DNA of 58,739 nt from Paraburkholderia diazotrophica (GCF_900108945.1 NZ_FNYE01000046.1:1-58739); one strand, 5' to 3'; positions 8,565 to 17,972 are shown, counted from the first letter of the stretch. Numbers and translations: made by a program. Notes: a model not told the origin generated them from the sequence alone.

Positions 8565-9746
8565 ATGATCGACATCCTCATAATCTCACCCGATCCAGCA
8601 CATGCCGGCGCGATTGCGCGGATTGTCGAGGCGGGAGACTCTCACCATCGGGTCAAAACTTCGATGGCAGAATTGTCGGATCTCTGCGCGAACAAAGAAG
8701 CGCTCGATGGCGTTGACCTGCTGATGTTTGACGGCGCACAACTGGCACAACAGGACTTCGATGCGCTGTCGGCTATTGCGACGAAGCATGCCGATTTGAC
8801 CTGCATGCTGCTGACGCCGTCGCCGTCAGCCGACCTGCTCATTCGCGCAATGCGCGCGGGGGTGCGGGACGTCCAGCCGTGGCCGGCCGATCATCAGGAT
8901 TTGCGGCATGCCATCGAACGCATCGCCACGAGGTCGAACGGAGCACGACGCGACGGCAGGGTAATCTCATTCATTTCCTGCAAGGGCGGAAGCGGCACAT
9001 CGTTCCTTGCGGCAAATGTGGCGTTTGCGGCGTCGACAGCGGGCAAGCGCGCGTTGCTGATCGATCTCAACCAGCAATTTGGCGAAGCGGCTTTTCTCGT
9101 CTCGGAAGTTACACCGCCCGCAACGCTGGCCGATGTGAGTGCACAGATCGAGCGGCTCGATCCCGCGTTTCTCGATGCTTGCCTGACCCATGTCAGCGAC
9201 GGTTTCGATGTGCTGGCGGGTGCGCCCGATCCGGCCAAAGCGAAAGAAATCAAGCCAGACCATTTGCAGCGCATCCTGAATCTGGTGAGACATCAGTACG
9301 ATCTCGTCATCTTCGATATCGGTCAAAGCATCAGCAATGTGTCTATCGCGGCGCTCGACCAGAGCGACTGCATTTTCCCGGTGCTGCAACTGAGCCTGCC
9401 GTATCTGCGCGGCGGCCGGCGTCTGCTCGATATCTTCCGCTCGCTCGGCTATCGCGGTGAAAAGGTGCGCGTGCTGGTCAATCGCTATGAGAAGAAAGGG
9501 CCGGTGGGGTTGCCGGAGCTGGAAAAGGCATTGGGCCTGCGGGTGGCGAGCGTGATTCCGGAAGATGGCGCTTCGGTGTCGGCGTCGATCAATCAGGGCG
9601 TGCCGATCCTGCGGCTCGCCCGATCGAGCGGCGTGGCCAAAGGTCTCTGTGAACTGGTGCGCTCGCTGTCGCCGCCGCAACCCCAGACCGAACGGGGCGG
9701 CATCCTGCAGAAATTCTTCGGCAGGCCGGCGCTGAGCCGGGCGTGA
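8565..9746 (+). CDS. cpaE: CpaE/TadZ, MinD/ParA-like ATPase that localises the Tad machine
   Basis: A 393-residue protein with an atypical receiver-like N-domain (residues 1-125) and a MinD/ParA-type ATPase domain. The deviant P-loop CKGGSGTS is at residues 139-146. A MinD-type lysine would be expected just ahead of the Gly-rich loop, and K140 fits. The switch region KRALLIDLNQQFGEAAF and LVIFDIGQSISNVSIAALDQSD follow. The family targets the Tad machine to its cell position. It begins 27 bases after the TadE-like gene and lies directly upstream of cpaF. Confidence 0.9.
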   Translation: MIDILIISPDPAHAGAIARIVEAGDSHHRVKTSMAELSDLCANKEALDGVDLLMFDGAQLAQQDFDALSAIATKHADLTCMLLTPSPSADLLIRAMRAGVRDVQPWPADHQDLRHAIERIATRSNGARRDGRVISFISCKGGSGTSFLAANVAFAASTAGKRALLIDLNQQFGEAAFLVSEVTPPATLADVSAQIERLDPAFLDACLTHVSDGFDVLAGAPDPAKAKEIKPDHLQRILNLVRHQYDLVIFDIGQSISNVSIAALDQSDCIFPVLQLSLPYLRGGRRLLDIFRSLGYRGEKVRVLVNRYEKKGPVGLPELEKALGLRVASVIPEDGASVSASINQGVPILRLARSSGVAKGLCELVRSLSPPQPQTERGGILQKFFGRPALSRA

Positions 9747-9763
9747 GATAGAGGAGAGAAAAA

Positions 9764-11131
9764 ATGGATAACGTATTGACGCTACGCGAACAATTCTCCG
9801 ACCTGGGCGGCGCATCCGCTCAGGATGAGAACCTCAACCGCAACCGGATGGCCAAGCGCGCGTATCAGGAGCTTAAGAGGAACGTTCACCAGGCCATCAT
9901 CGACCGTGTCGAGCTGGAGAAGCTTCAGCGTCTTTCGACCGAGCAGATTCAGCATGAATTGGCGCAACTGGTCGAGCGCATCGTCGAAGAAGACAACGTG
10001 CCGATCAACGAGGTCGAGCGGCGGCATCTCGTGCGCGACGTGCGCGACGAAATGCTCGGCTTCGGCCCGCTCGAACCGTTACTGGCCGACCCGACCGTCT
10101 CCGACATTCTTGTAAATACATACAAGCAGATCTATGTCGAACGGCGCGGCAAGCTGGAACTGACCGACGTGACGTTCTACGACGATGCGCATCTGATGAA
10201 AGTGATCGAGAAGATCGTATCTCGTGTGGGCCGCCGCGTCGATGAATCGAACCCGATGGTCGATGCACGTCTGCCCGACGGATCGCGCGTGAATGCGATC
10301 ATTCCGCCATCGGCCATTGACGGACCTCTGATGTCCATTCGCCGGTTCGCAGTCAACCCGTTGGGTGTGAAAGATCTGATTGAGTATCAAAGCGTCACGC
10401 CGCCGATGATGCAGGTGCTCGAAGCGCTGTCCGCCGCTAAGGTGAACGTGCTGGTTTCGGGCGGCACGGGCAGCGGTAAGACGACGCTGCTCAACTTGCT
10501 GTCGGGTTTCATTCCATCCGATGAGCGGATCGTGACGATTGAAGATGCGGCCGAGCTCCAATTGCGCCAGGCGCACGTGCTGCGGCTCGAGACGCGTCCG
10601 CCCAACATCGAGGGCAAGGGCGAGATCACGCAGCGCTCGCTGGTACGCAATGCACTGCGGATGCGGCCAGACCGGATCATCCTTGGCGAAGTGCGCGGCG
10701 CGGAGGCGCTGGACATGCTGCAGGCGATGAATACCGGGCACGAAGGATCGCTTGCAACAATACACGCCAACACGCCGCGCGATGCGCTGACGCGACTCGA
10801 AAACATGATTGGCATGGCGGGATTGAATCTGCCGCCGAAGTCCGCACGCCACCAGATCAGCTCGGCAATCGGTGTCATCATCCAGGCAGCCCGCCTGACG
10901 GATGGGCGCCGGAAAATCACCAGCATCTCGGAAATTACGGGGATGGAGGGCGACGTTATCAACCTGCAGGAGATCTTCGCGTTCAAGCGCTCGGGAGTCG
11001 ACAAAGACGGGAAGGTGTGCGGGCATTTTTGCGCGACGGGCGTGCGGCCAAAGTTCTCCGAGAGGCTCCAGGCGTTCGGTGTCGCGGTGCCTGATACGCT
11101 GTACGACCCGAGCCGGCACTATCCGGTGTAA
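9764..11131 (+). CDS. cpaF: CpaF/TadA secretion ATPase of the Tad pilus
   Basis: A 455-residue hexameric motor that powers Flp assembly, and in this family often retraction as well. The P-loop GGTGSGKTT is at residues 233-241. An Asp box (ERIVTIEDAAEL), Walker B-like RPDRIILGEVRGAEA and His box (TGHEGSLATIHANTPRDAL) follow in the order of GspE-type ATPases of the TadA subgroup. The start is supported by GAGGAGAG upstream. Confidence 0.95.
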   Translation: MDNVLTLREQFSDLGGASAQDENLNRNRMAKRAYQELKRNVHQAIIDRVELEKLQRLSTEQIQHELAQLVERIVEEDNVPINEVERRHLVRDVRDEMLGFGPLEPLLADPTVSDILVNTYKQIYVERRGKLELTDVTFYDDAHLMKVIEKIVSRVGRRVDESNPMVDARLPDGSRVNAIIPPSAIDGPLMSIRRFAVNPLGVKDLIEYQSVTPPMMQVLEALSAAKVNVLVSGGTGSGKTTLLNLLSGFIPSDERIVTIEDAAELQLRQAHVLRLETRPPNIEGKGEITQRSLVRNALRMRPDRIILGEVRGAEALDMLQAMNTGHEGSLATIHANTPRDALTRLENMIGMAGLNLPPKSARHQISSAIGVIIQAARLTDGRRKITSISEITGMEGDVINLQEIFAFKRSGVDKDGKVCGHFCATGVRPKFSERLQAFGVAVPDTLYDPSRHYPV

Positions 11132-11197
11132 CGGCAACGGCCATGCGGGAACGGAGTGGCGCGGAAAGACCGCTGCTCAATGGAGAGGGGCATCCTC

Positions 11198-12175
11198 ATG
11201 AACTTCGCATTCTATGCATTTGTCATTCTGGTGTTCTTTTCGATCATCCTGTTGATCGAGGCCGCTTATCTCTGGTGGAAAAGCAAGCACAGCAGCGAGG
11301 CAAAACGCGTCGAAAGCCGTATCCGCATGATGTCCGCCAGCGGACATGGCGATGAGAGCGCGGTGTCGATTCTCAAGCAGCGCGAACTGAGCACATCGCC
11401 ACTTTTGACAAAGGTGCTGCTGTTGGTGCCGCGCATCCGGACGGTAGACCGCTGGCTGGTTCAGTCCGGGTTGGACTGGTCGGTGGGCAAACTTCTCGCC
11501 TACACCGCATTTGCGCCACTCGTGGTCTGGATCGCCGGCAGCGTGGTCTATGTGCCGCTGCTGCCGCTTCTTGCTGCGATCCTGATCGCCAGCATGATCG
11601 CGCCATTCAGGGTCAATCGCGCGAAGACGAAGCGGATGAGGCAGATCGAGGCACAGTTGCCCGAGGCTACCGACATGATCGGCCGGTCACTGCGGGCCGG
11701 ACATTCGTTCTCGACGGCGCTCGGCATGGTGGGGGATGAAATGCCCGAGCCGATCGGCAACGAGTTTCGCACGACATTCGATCAGATCAATTTCGGCGTG
11801 TCGCTCAATGACGCACTGGGCGGACTCGCCAACCGCATACCGATCAGTGACCTGCGCTACTTCGTGATCGCAGTGCTGATTCAGCGCGAGAGCGGCGGTA
11901 ACCTGGCTGAAATTCTCGACAACATCAGCCAGATGATCCGGGCACGGCTGGCGCTGCTCGGCAAGGTCAAGGTCCTGGCGTCTGAAGGCAAGCTATCGGC
12001 CTGGATTCTGGGAGTCCTGCCATTCGCGATGGCATTGCTGATCTCGATTCTGAATCCAGGCTTCCTTCGGGTGTTGTGGACCGATTCGGCTGGTATCAAG
12101 ATGGTCGGCGGGGCGCTCGTGATGATGGCGTGGGGTGTGATCTGGATGCGAAAAATCATCCGTATCCATGTTTAA
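11198..12175 (+). CDS. tadB: TadB, inner-membrane platform protein
   Basis: A 325-residue membrane protein with the GspF/T2SSF domain: EATDMIGRSLRAGHSFSTALGMVGDEMPEPIGNEF in the cytoplasmic part, with hydrophobic segments near the N-terminus, around residues 95-135 and at the C-terminus. It pairs with TadC as the platform above the CpaF motor. I chose the ATG at 11198, seven bases after GGAGAGGGG, instead of the upstream ATG at 11156, which lacks a comparable site. Confidence 0.9.
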   Translation: MNFAFYAFVILVFFSIILLIEAAYLWWKSKHSSEAKRVESRIRMMSASGHGDESAVSILKQRELSTSPLLTKVLLLVPRIRTVDRWLVQSGLDWSVGKLLAYTAFAPLVVWIAGSVVYVPLLPLLAAILIASMIAPFRVNRAKTKRMRQIEAQLPEATDMIGRSLRAGHSFSTALGMVGDEMPEPIGNEFRTTFDQINFGVSLNDALGGLANRIPISDLRYFVIAVLIQRESGGNLAEILDNISQMIRARLALLGKVKVLASEGKLSAWILGVLPFAMALLISILNPGFLRVLWTDSAGIKMVGGALVMMAWGVIWMRKIIRIHV

Positions 12176-12227
12176 AAAGAAGCGTGTCATTTTCATTCTT
12201 TGAGGATGGGGCGATCCCATACACGCC

Positions 12228-13202
12228 ATGAAAACTGAACAACTCATATTACTGGCCGCCGTATTCGCGATTGTCGCCCTTGCTTCATTCGGCCTGATGG
12301 CATTGCTGATGCCAAATTCGATACACCGCCGCCTCAGCAAGCTCACCATCGACGAGCAGTCCTTGCCGCAGGTGGCTGACGGCGAAGAGGCACAATGGGT
12401 AAAGAAGATTGCGGAAGCCTCGAAGCCGATCGCAAAGCTTTCGATCCCCAAAGAGGGCTGGGAACATTCGGCGCTGCGCACAAAATTCATGCACGCCGGC
12501 TGGCGCAGCGCGTCTGCTCCCGGGGTTTTCTTTGCAGCCAAGACGGCCTTGGTGATCGCGCTGCCCCTTGTCTGCCTCGCGGTGGCTGGCCCGTATCTGT
12601 CGAACCAAAAGAATCATCTGCTTCTCTTGTTGCTGCTCGTGCTGGCGAGCCTGGGCTATTACCTGCCAAATATCACGCTTTCGCGCCGGGTGCGTCAGCG
12701 CCAGCAAACTATTTTCGAGGACTTTCCTGACGCGCTGGACCTGCTTACGGTTTGCGTGGAAGCGGGCCTCGGGCTGGATGCGGCGCTGATGAAAGTAGCT
12801 GATGAAATGCACGTCAAGAGCAGGACACTGAGTGATGAGTTGCAACTTCTTCTTTTGGAGCTCAGAGCGGGGATGAGCAAGGAAACTGCGCTCAAGAACC
12901 TTGCACGACGAACAGGTGTCGAGGAAATCGATGTGCTGGTCGCGATGCTGATTCAGGCCGAACGCTTCGGCACAAGCATGGGTGATTCGTTGCGCGTACA
13001 TTCTGATAACCTTCGGCTTAAGCGGCGGCTTAAGGCGGAAGAGGCTGCCGGGAAGATTGCGGTCAAGCTGCTGTTTCCGCTGATATTCTGCATATTTCCG
13101 ACGCTGATGCTGGTATTGCTGGGGCCAGCATTCATTCAGGTTCTTCGCGTGCTCTTGCCGACGATGGCTGGCCATGCAGGCGGCGCAACGCCGTTTCAGT
13201 GA
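12228..13202 (+). CDS. tadC: TadC, inner-membrane platform protein
   Basis: A 324-residue GspF-domain membrane protein, with the motif DFPDALDLLTVCVEAGLGLDAAL followed by SDELQLLLLELRAGMSKETAL and a C-terminal RLKAEEAAGKIAVKLLFPLIF segment. Hydrophobic helices flank these. It is the last recognisable tad gene. No TadD-type TPR lipoprotein is present in this window. Confidence 0.9.
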   Translation: MKTEQLILLAAVFAIVALASFGLMALLMPNSIHRRLSKLTIDEQSLPQVADGEEAQWVKKIAEASKPIAKLSIPKEGWEHSALRTKFMHAGWRSASAPGVFFAAKTALVIALPLVCLAVAGPYLSNQKNHLLLLLLLVLASLGYYLPNITLSRRVRQRQQTIFEDFPDALDLLTVCVEAGLGLDAALMKVADEMHVKSRTLSDELQLLLLELRAGMSKETALKNLARRTGVEEIDVLVAMLIQAERFGTSMGDSLRVHSDNLRLKRRLKAEEAAGKIAVKLLFPLIFCIFPTLMLVLLGPAFIQVLRVLLPTMAGHAGGATPFQ

Positions 13203-13216
13203 TGGCGGGAGAGACC

Positions 13217-13699
13217 ATGACACGTATTCCTAACGAACGCGTAAATATCATCAGGCTCAGGTTCATACTTGGCGTCAAATTGGCCGCCTTCAACCAGTTC
13301 GTGGCCGCGCAACTGGGGCTAAGCGTTACCGACCTGGAATGCCTCGAAGCTGCCTATTACGACGAAGTGCAACCCGTCACTCCAGGCCGGCTGTCGAAAC
13401 TGATGGGGCTGTCTCCAGGCAGTATCACGACATCCGTGAAGAACCTGGAAAAAGCCGGACTGCTAAGCCGCGAACCCGATCCAACCGATGGACGGCGCAT
13501 TCTTTTGCGTTTTATTCCAGGTAGTCGTGCAACGATCAATGCCTGTTTCGAGCCGGTCAACCGTAACCTCGCCGACCTTGATGGAACGCTCGATAGTGAG
13601 GAACTGGAAAGCGTAAGAAAGTACTTCTCCGGACTGCTGAAGATCATTGACGATTACATGGCCGACAACCAGCGGGTTTGTGTGAGATTGCGATCATGA
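13217..13699 (+). CDS. MarR-type transcriptional regulator, copy 1
   Basis: A 160-residue winged-helix protein. The recognition region reads PVTPGRLSKLMGLSPGSITTSVKNLEKAGLL followed by the wing REPDPTDGRRILLRF, the hallmark of MarR proteins. Amphipathic helices at both ends should form the dimer interface. The ATG at 13217 follows GGGAGAG; an ATG at 13202 is possible. It starts 14 bases after tadC and might be co-transcribed with the pilus genes, but its close relatives are the copy at 14731 and the fragment at 13708, so it belongs to a local duplication. Its ligand is unknown. Confidence 0.82.
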   Translation: MTRIPNERVNIIRLRFILGVKLAAFNQFVAAQLGLSVTDLECLEAAYYDEVQPVTPGRLSKLMGLSPGSITTSVKNLEKAGLLSREPDPTDGRRILLRFIPGSRATINACFEPVNRNLADLDGTLDSEELESVRKYFSGLLKIIDDYMADNQRVCVRLRS

Positions 13700-13707
13700 G
13701 ATTGTGT

Positions 13708-13842
13708 CCTGCTGCGTTTTATTCCAGACAGGCGTGCGGCGGTTAATGTCTGTTTCGAACCGATCAATCGCGAGATGAATATCTTTGACGGCGCACAGGT
13801 AGCGACGAACTGAAAAGCGTAATAAGTACTTATTCGGACTGT
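13708..13842 (+). pseudogene. Decayed 3' fragment of a third MarR copy
   Basis: The DNA from about 13708 (CTGCGTTTTATTCCAG) to 13842 (TATTCGGACTGT) matches the 3' part of the gene at 13217 from about 13504, with substitutions and small deletions. Recognisable pieces include the segment encoding the GSRATINACFEPVN region and the one encoding ELESVRKYF. It has no start and its frame is broken. It shows that the marR unit was copied at least twice here. Confidence 0.72.
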
Positions 13843-13884
13843 CGGCAGAGTCTAACTGCACACCAAACACAACGGGGCAAGGGT

Positions 13885-14583
13885 ATGGGTACGATCGTCG
13901 ATGAGGGCAGTAACTCGGCAGCGCAATGCGCGGCATGCTCGGAACCCGTTGCCCCGCCGGCTTCACCAAGAGCCGTGGATGCGCTGTTCGAAGTGACAAC
14001 ACGGGCATGCGCGGCAGTGATGCTGGGGATTTTCAGCTATGCGGCGATTCTCCACTGGCTTGCCGATCCTGGGCGCGTCACGTTATTGTTACTGGTCTTA
14101 GCGCAATGCTTCACAGTGGGCCTGTCTCTGTTCTCACGTGTCCCTGTCCGACGCGACTGGACACCGTTCGCGTACATCTGCTCGATGGGCGCTACATACT
14201 ACTTTCTCGCCGTTCAACTCAGACCTGGTTTTCAGGTTGTGCCCGAGGCGGTGGGTGCGGCGCTTCAGGTTGCCGGTATCTGCTGGCAGATTTTTGCGAA
14301 GGCTTCGCTGCGTCGCTCGTTCGGGATATTGCCCGCGAATCGCGGGGTCGTTTCGACGGGTGCGTATCGTTTCGTAAGACATCCGATGTACCTCGGATAT
14401 TTCATCGAAGACGTCGGCTTTCTGCTGTCAAACTTCGGCATACAGAACGTGTTGGTATTTGTGATTCAGTTTGGCTTGCAAGCGTGCAGAATCGCACGGG
14501 AGGAACGGCTCCTGAATGATGACGCGCTTTATCGTGCGTACAGAAGCAATGTTCGATATCGCGTCCTGCCGGGACTCTACTAA
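13885..14583 (+). CDS. Isoprenylcysteine carboxyl methyltransferase-like membrane protein
   Basis: A 232-residue protein with four to five hydrophobic segments. The C-terminal signature of the ICMT/phospholipid-methyltransferase family is clear: GAYRFVRHPMYLGYF at about residues 156-170, then EERLLNDDALYRAY and VRYRVLPGLY. Family members transfer methyl groups from S-adenosylmethionine to membrane-associated substrates; the bacterial substrate is usually unknown. It sits between the two MarR paralogues, which suggests it is a target of one of them (inference). Confidence 0.8.
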   Translation: MGTIVDEGSNSAAQCAACSEPVAPPASPRAVDALFEVTTRACAAVMLGIFSYAAILHWLADPGRVTLLLLVLAQCFTVGLSLFSRVPVRRDWTPFAYICSMGATYYFLAVQLRPGFQVVPEAVGAALQVAGICWQIFAKASLRRSFGILPANRGVVSTGAYRFVRHPMYLGYFIEDVGFLLSNFGIQNVLVFVIQFGLQACRIAREERLLNDDALYRAYRSNVRYRVLPGLY

Positions 14584-14730
14584 ATGCGTTATCGCGACAT
14601 GTCGTTGTAATTGCAACCGGCGCCGGCGGGTGATGGCTTACTGACCCACGAGGCAATGCTGATCAAGTCCCAGGCAGCGTGCAAAAACAATGAAGCAACT
14701 GACACTGGCGATGACGGTCGCAGTTGAACC

Positions 14731-15231
14731 ATGAAACGTGCCACTGAAGAACGCGTCGATGTTGTCAGGCTCCGGTTTCTGCTGGGTGTCAAACTGGCGG
14801 CTTTCAACCAGTTTGTGGCGAGGCAGCTGGGATTGAGCGTTACCGACCTGGAATGCCTCGAAGTCGCCTATTACGACGAAGTGCAACCCGTTACCCCGGG
14901 CCGGCTGTCGAAACTGATGGGGCTATCGCCAGGCAGTATCACGACTTCCCTGAAGAACCTCGAAAATGCCGGTCTGATAAGACGCGAGCCCGACCCGACC
15001 GATGGGCGGCGCATTCTGTTGCGTTTCATTCCGGGCAGCCGCGCAACGATCAATGCGTGGTTCGAACCTGTCAACCGCAACCTGGCCGACCTTGATGGGA
15101 CGCTCGATAGTGAAGAGCTAGCCAATATCAAGAAGTACTTCCTGGGGCTGTTGAAGATCATCGATGACTACATGGCCGACAACCAGCCAGTTTGCGTAAC
15201 GCTGCGGGATCGCGAGTCGTCGCGGCTCTGA
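14731..15231 (+). CDS. MarR-type transcriptional regulator, copy 2
   Basis: A 166-residue protein almost identical to the product at 13217 across the DNA-binding core (SVTDLECLE..YYDEVQPV, PGRLSKLMGLSPGSITTS, REPDPTDGRRILLRF). They differ mainly at the N-terminus and the last residues, where this copy has a short extension ending RDRESSRL. Recent duplication is likely; with near-identical recognition helices the two probably bind the same operator and could form mixed dimers. Confidence 0.82.
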   Translation: MKRATEERVDVVRLRFLLGVKLAAFNQFVARQLGLSVTDLECLEVAYYDEVQPVTPGRLSKLMGLSPGSITTSLKNLENAGLIRREPDPTDGRRILLRFIPGSRATINAWFEPVNRNLADLDGTLDSEELANIKKYFLGLLKIIDDYMADNQPVCVTLRDRESSRL

Positions 15232-15400
15232 TGTACTGGCAAACTCGATTCGCATTCGCTGCACCGCCATCTGGCCCGCAACGACTGCGCGCGCTGGCGT
15301 GGCAAACTGAATTGGCTGCGCCGGTTCCGGTTTTGCGCGCAAGTACCGATGCAGCAATCGCGTATCGCTGTTCCACTTCAACGCCCTCACCCAACCGCTA

Positions 15401-16087
15401 TCAAAGCCGTTTTAGCGCTTCTCGCACGGTCAGCGGAGACAGCGTATGCATGTTGACGCGCACGAACTTACGCACGGACGCGTCATCCCATCTGGCGTAG
15501 TCGCGCAACGCCCAGCCGATGGCCTTGCGAATGAAAAATTCCTTTTCGCCAGCCAATTGCTCCGCGTAGCAGAACAGGCGTTGCGTATCGGTGTTCAGTC
15601 GCCATCCACGCTGATGCAGCATGGCTGCGCGGCGAACCCAGAAGTTTGCGTCCCATACCCATTCGTCCATCGACGCCTGGCCCTTGCCCGACGCACGATC
15701 GCTCGCGAGTAGCACGGCACCGATGACCGAGGTCAATCCGTCAACGGTTTCCCACCACGATTCCTGTTCGAGCAGTTGGCGCAGTGTCGAAATATCGTCG
15801 GTCGATAGCAAACGATGGTGTCGCATGAGCAGGTCGATGGCCGTGTAGCAGTATTCGCGCTCTGCCTTGTTCCACAGTACTTGAGCCGCGTCGAGCAGCG
15901 CATGCGACGACTGCCAGGGTTGTGCGATCAGCATCCTGACCGCACCGCGCCGAACCGGCGCAGGTAGCCCAAGAAATACATAGCGGTTCAACATGTACCG
16001 CTCCATCTTCGCCGCCTGTTCAGGATTTGCGAGCGGCCGGAATGCCGCCTCGACGGCATCGGCGAATTGCTTCGGTCTCGTGCTCAC
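15401..16087 (-). CDS. AlkD-like DNA alkylation repair protein
   Basis: A 228-residue all-helical protein of the HEAT-like-repeat DNA glycosylase family. It has WWETVDGLTSVIGAVLL, then ANFWVRRAAMLHQRGW and FFIRKAIGWALRDYARWD, the characteristic sequence of bacterial AlkD-type proteins that excise positively charged alkylated bases. Length is normal for the family. It is transcribed away from the oxidase operon, so the 312-base gap to 16400 is a divergent promoter region. Confidence 0.85.
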   Translation of the reverse strand: MSTRPKQFADAVEAAFRPLANPEQAAKMERYMLNRYVFLGLPAPVRRGAVRMLIAQPWQSSHALLDAAQVLWNKAEREYCYTAIDLLMRHHRLLSTDDISTLRQLLEQESWWETVDGLTSVIGAVLLASDRASGKGQASMDEWVWDANFWVRRAAMLHQRGWRLNTDTQRLFCYAEQLAGEKEFFIRKAIGWALRDYARWDDASVRKFVRVNMHTLSPLTVREALKRL

Positions 16088-16161
16088 GCGTCCCTCGTTC
16101 TGCTTGCCGCATTTATACGACGGACGCTATCACACCCGCCCGGCGCAAAGACTCCCGTCGC

Positions 16162-16188
16162 GCGCGTCACGCGCGTCACGCACGTCAC
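16162..16188 (+). repeat. Three tandem 9-bp repeats, GCGCGTCAC
   Basis: GCGCGTCAC, GCGCGTCAC and GCACGTCAC follow each other without spacers, 211 bases upstream of the first oxidase gene. Confidence 0.75.
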
Positions 16189-16237
16189 CCGCGCCCATTG
16201 GATGCGCGTGCGTTGCCGCTTATTCCCCGATCCTGTT

Positions 16238-16265
16238 GGGTCAACCCTACCGCAAGTGTAGGGAG
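16238..16265 (+). promoter_or_regulatory. Candidate response-regulator operator of the oxidase operon
   Basis: GGGTCAACCC (16238-16247) overlaps a perfect inverted repeat CCCTAC-7-GTAGGG (16245-16250 and 16258-16263). CCTACCGCA (16246-16254) recurs upstream of the SCO gene at 35089-35097, and GGGTCAACCC differs by one base from GGGTCATCCC at 35065-35074. On the minus strand CTCCCTAC matches 36983-36990 upstream of the secretion genes. Confidence 0.5.
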
Positions 16266-16399
16266 GTGCCCCATCCCGCCGTTCGTTGCCCATCTGCAGA
16301 ATCCAGATACGGGAAGGTGTGACGATGCATCTGGTCCCGTGATCGCAGAGCCCGACAGCAGCGCGCCCCCGCGCTGACTGACTCCTCAGCGGAGGTCCT

Positions 16400-17962
16400 A
16401 TGTTCAGTACCCTCGCATATCGCAACGGCGTGGCGGCGCTGTTGCTGCTGTTGTTCGCGTTGCCGTCCTTCGCGCAGTCGTTCCGCGTGCAATGTCCGCT
16501 CACCACTACGCTGCATCCGAATGCATTGCCGGTTGGCGCAGGCGAACCTGCCTACACGGGCCCGTCCTTCACGGGATCGACCTCTCAGCCGACGAACGTC
16601 GTGAACGGCGCGATCAAATGCCAGCAGATCTCGGGCGGCGACGGCTATGCGACGATGGCCGACGGCACGCAGACCTATCTGTTCGCATTCGGCCCGTTGT
16701 CGGGTCTCGCCGACATCAAGAAGGGACTGCCGGGCACCGAGTTCGCGTCGGTGTTCAACGTGGTCGGCACGGCCGCCGATCCCAACTACAACGGCGCGAT
16801 CGGCCTCGTGCCCGATCCGGACTCGACGCCGCCGGGGCAGCTGACGGGCCACGTCGATCCGCGGCAGATCATGGACGTGGGCGTGATGAACGGCAACATG
16901 CCCGCGCCGACGATGGCCATCGACGAGGACGACGAGTTCTTCCTCACGCTGACCAACGTCGGCATGATCATGCGGCCCGACCTGTTCGAGCAGCATACGG
17001 TGCACTTCCACGGCTATCCGAATGCGTCGTCGTTCTTCGACGGCGTGCCGGACGCGTCGGTCGCGATCAATATCGGCGCGAGCTTCACGTACTACTACCT
17101 CGCGCCCGACGCCGGCACCTACTTCTGGCACTGCCACATCACGCCGCCTGAGCATTTGCAGATGGGCATGGTCGGGCAGATTTTCGTGAGGCCGCGCCAG
17201 AACCGCGTGGCGGGCGGCGCCAAGCTCTACGATGCGCTGCTGCAGCAACAAAAAGATCCGCGCACCGCGTGCGGCAACGACATTCTCTGCTCGACGCCGC
17301 TGCCGCCGCCGAACGGATACATGCATGCGAATAACAGGAACGGCACGCCGACGCTCTACGCGTACAACGACGGCGACGGTACGACGGCCTATGACGTCGA
17401 GTACCCGCTGCAGATTCATGGCTTCGATCCGAACTTCCACTTCGTGGGCATGACGTTCAATCCGGAGCCGTTCACCGACGAGAAGGACAAGTACTTCCTG
17501 CTCAACGGCCGCAGCTATCCCGACACCGTCACGCAAGGTCCGATCCAGACGCCCGTCGCCGACGGCTCGCAGCACTTCTCGCAGCCGCTGCCCGCGCTCA
17601 TCAACATTCCGGCCGGCGGCAAGGCGCTCTTGCGGATCTCGGACCTCGACACGAGCGAATTCCAGACGCTCGCCTCGCTGGGAATTCCGATGCACGTGAT
17701 CGGTATCAACGCGCGACTTTTGCGCGACCTGGCGGGCAACGACATGACCTATATGACCAACTCGATCACGCTCGGCGGCGGCGAGTCGATCGACGTGATT
17801 CTCGACGCGAGCGATACGACGCGCTACGCGGCGGGCTCCGTCTTCTATCTGTACACGCCGAACCTCGATCACCTGTCGAACGATGCCGAGAATTTCGGCG
17901 GATTGATGACCGAGGTCCACATCTGTCATTCGGTGGACCCGACCACGAAGTCCTGCACCTAG
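16400..17962 (+). CDS. Multicopper oxidase-like protein carrying the T1-copper half-site
   Basis: A 520-residue exported protein with a Sec-type signal peptide (residues 1-25, ending PSFA-Q) and no twin-arginine motif. The first cupredoxin domain has H202-F-H204-G and, 40 residues on, H244-C245-H246 with E251-H252 and M255/M257. This is a trinuclear-cluster His pair plus a type-1 copper set (Cys, His, Met) in the N-terminal domain, as in type-B two-domain oxidases. The second domain (about residues 330-520) has no HxH pair. The protein therefore lacks half of the His ligands of a complete oxidase; the missing HPxHxH motif is in the next gene, 10 bases downstream. Substrate unknown. The Asp-rich patch DEDDEFF lies near residue 175. 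Confidence 0.85.
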   Translation: MFSTLAYRNGVAALLLLLFALPSFAQSFRVQCPLTTTLHPNALPVGAGEPAYTGPSFTGSTSQPTNVVNGAIKCQQISGGDGYATMADGTQTYLFAFGPLSGLADIKKGLPGTEFASVFNVVGTAADPNYNGAIGLVPDPDSTPPGQLTGHVDPRQIMDVGVMNGNMPAPTMAIDEDDEFFLTLTNVGMIMRPDLFEQHTVHFHGYPNASSFFDGVPDASVAINIGASFTYYYLAPDAGTYFWHCHITPPEHLQMGMVGQIFVRPRQNRVAGGAKLYDALLQQQKDPRTACGNDILCSTPLPPPNGYMHANNRNGTPTLYAYNDGDGTTAYDVEYPLQIHGFDPNFHFVGMTFNPEPFTDEKDKYFLLNGRSYPDTVTQGPIQTPVADGSQHFSQPLPALINIPAGGKALLRISDLDTSEFQTLASLGIPMHVIGINARLLRDLAGNDMTYMTNSITLGGGESIDVILDASDTTRYAAGSVFYLYTPNLDHLSNDAENFGGLMTEVHICHSVDPTTKSCT

Positions 17963-17972
17963 GAGATGAGCC

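Larger units (their letters stand above)
16088..16399. other. Divergent intergenic region upstream of the oxidase operon
   Basis: No gene is seen here. It holds three tandem 9-bp repeats (16162-16188) and a palindromic element (16238-16265) that resembles elements upstream of the SCO and type II secretion operons. Confidence 0.6.
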
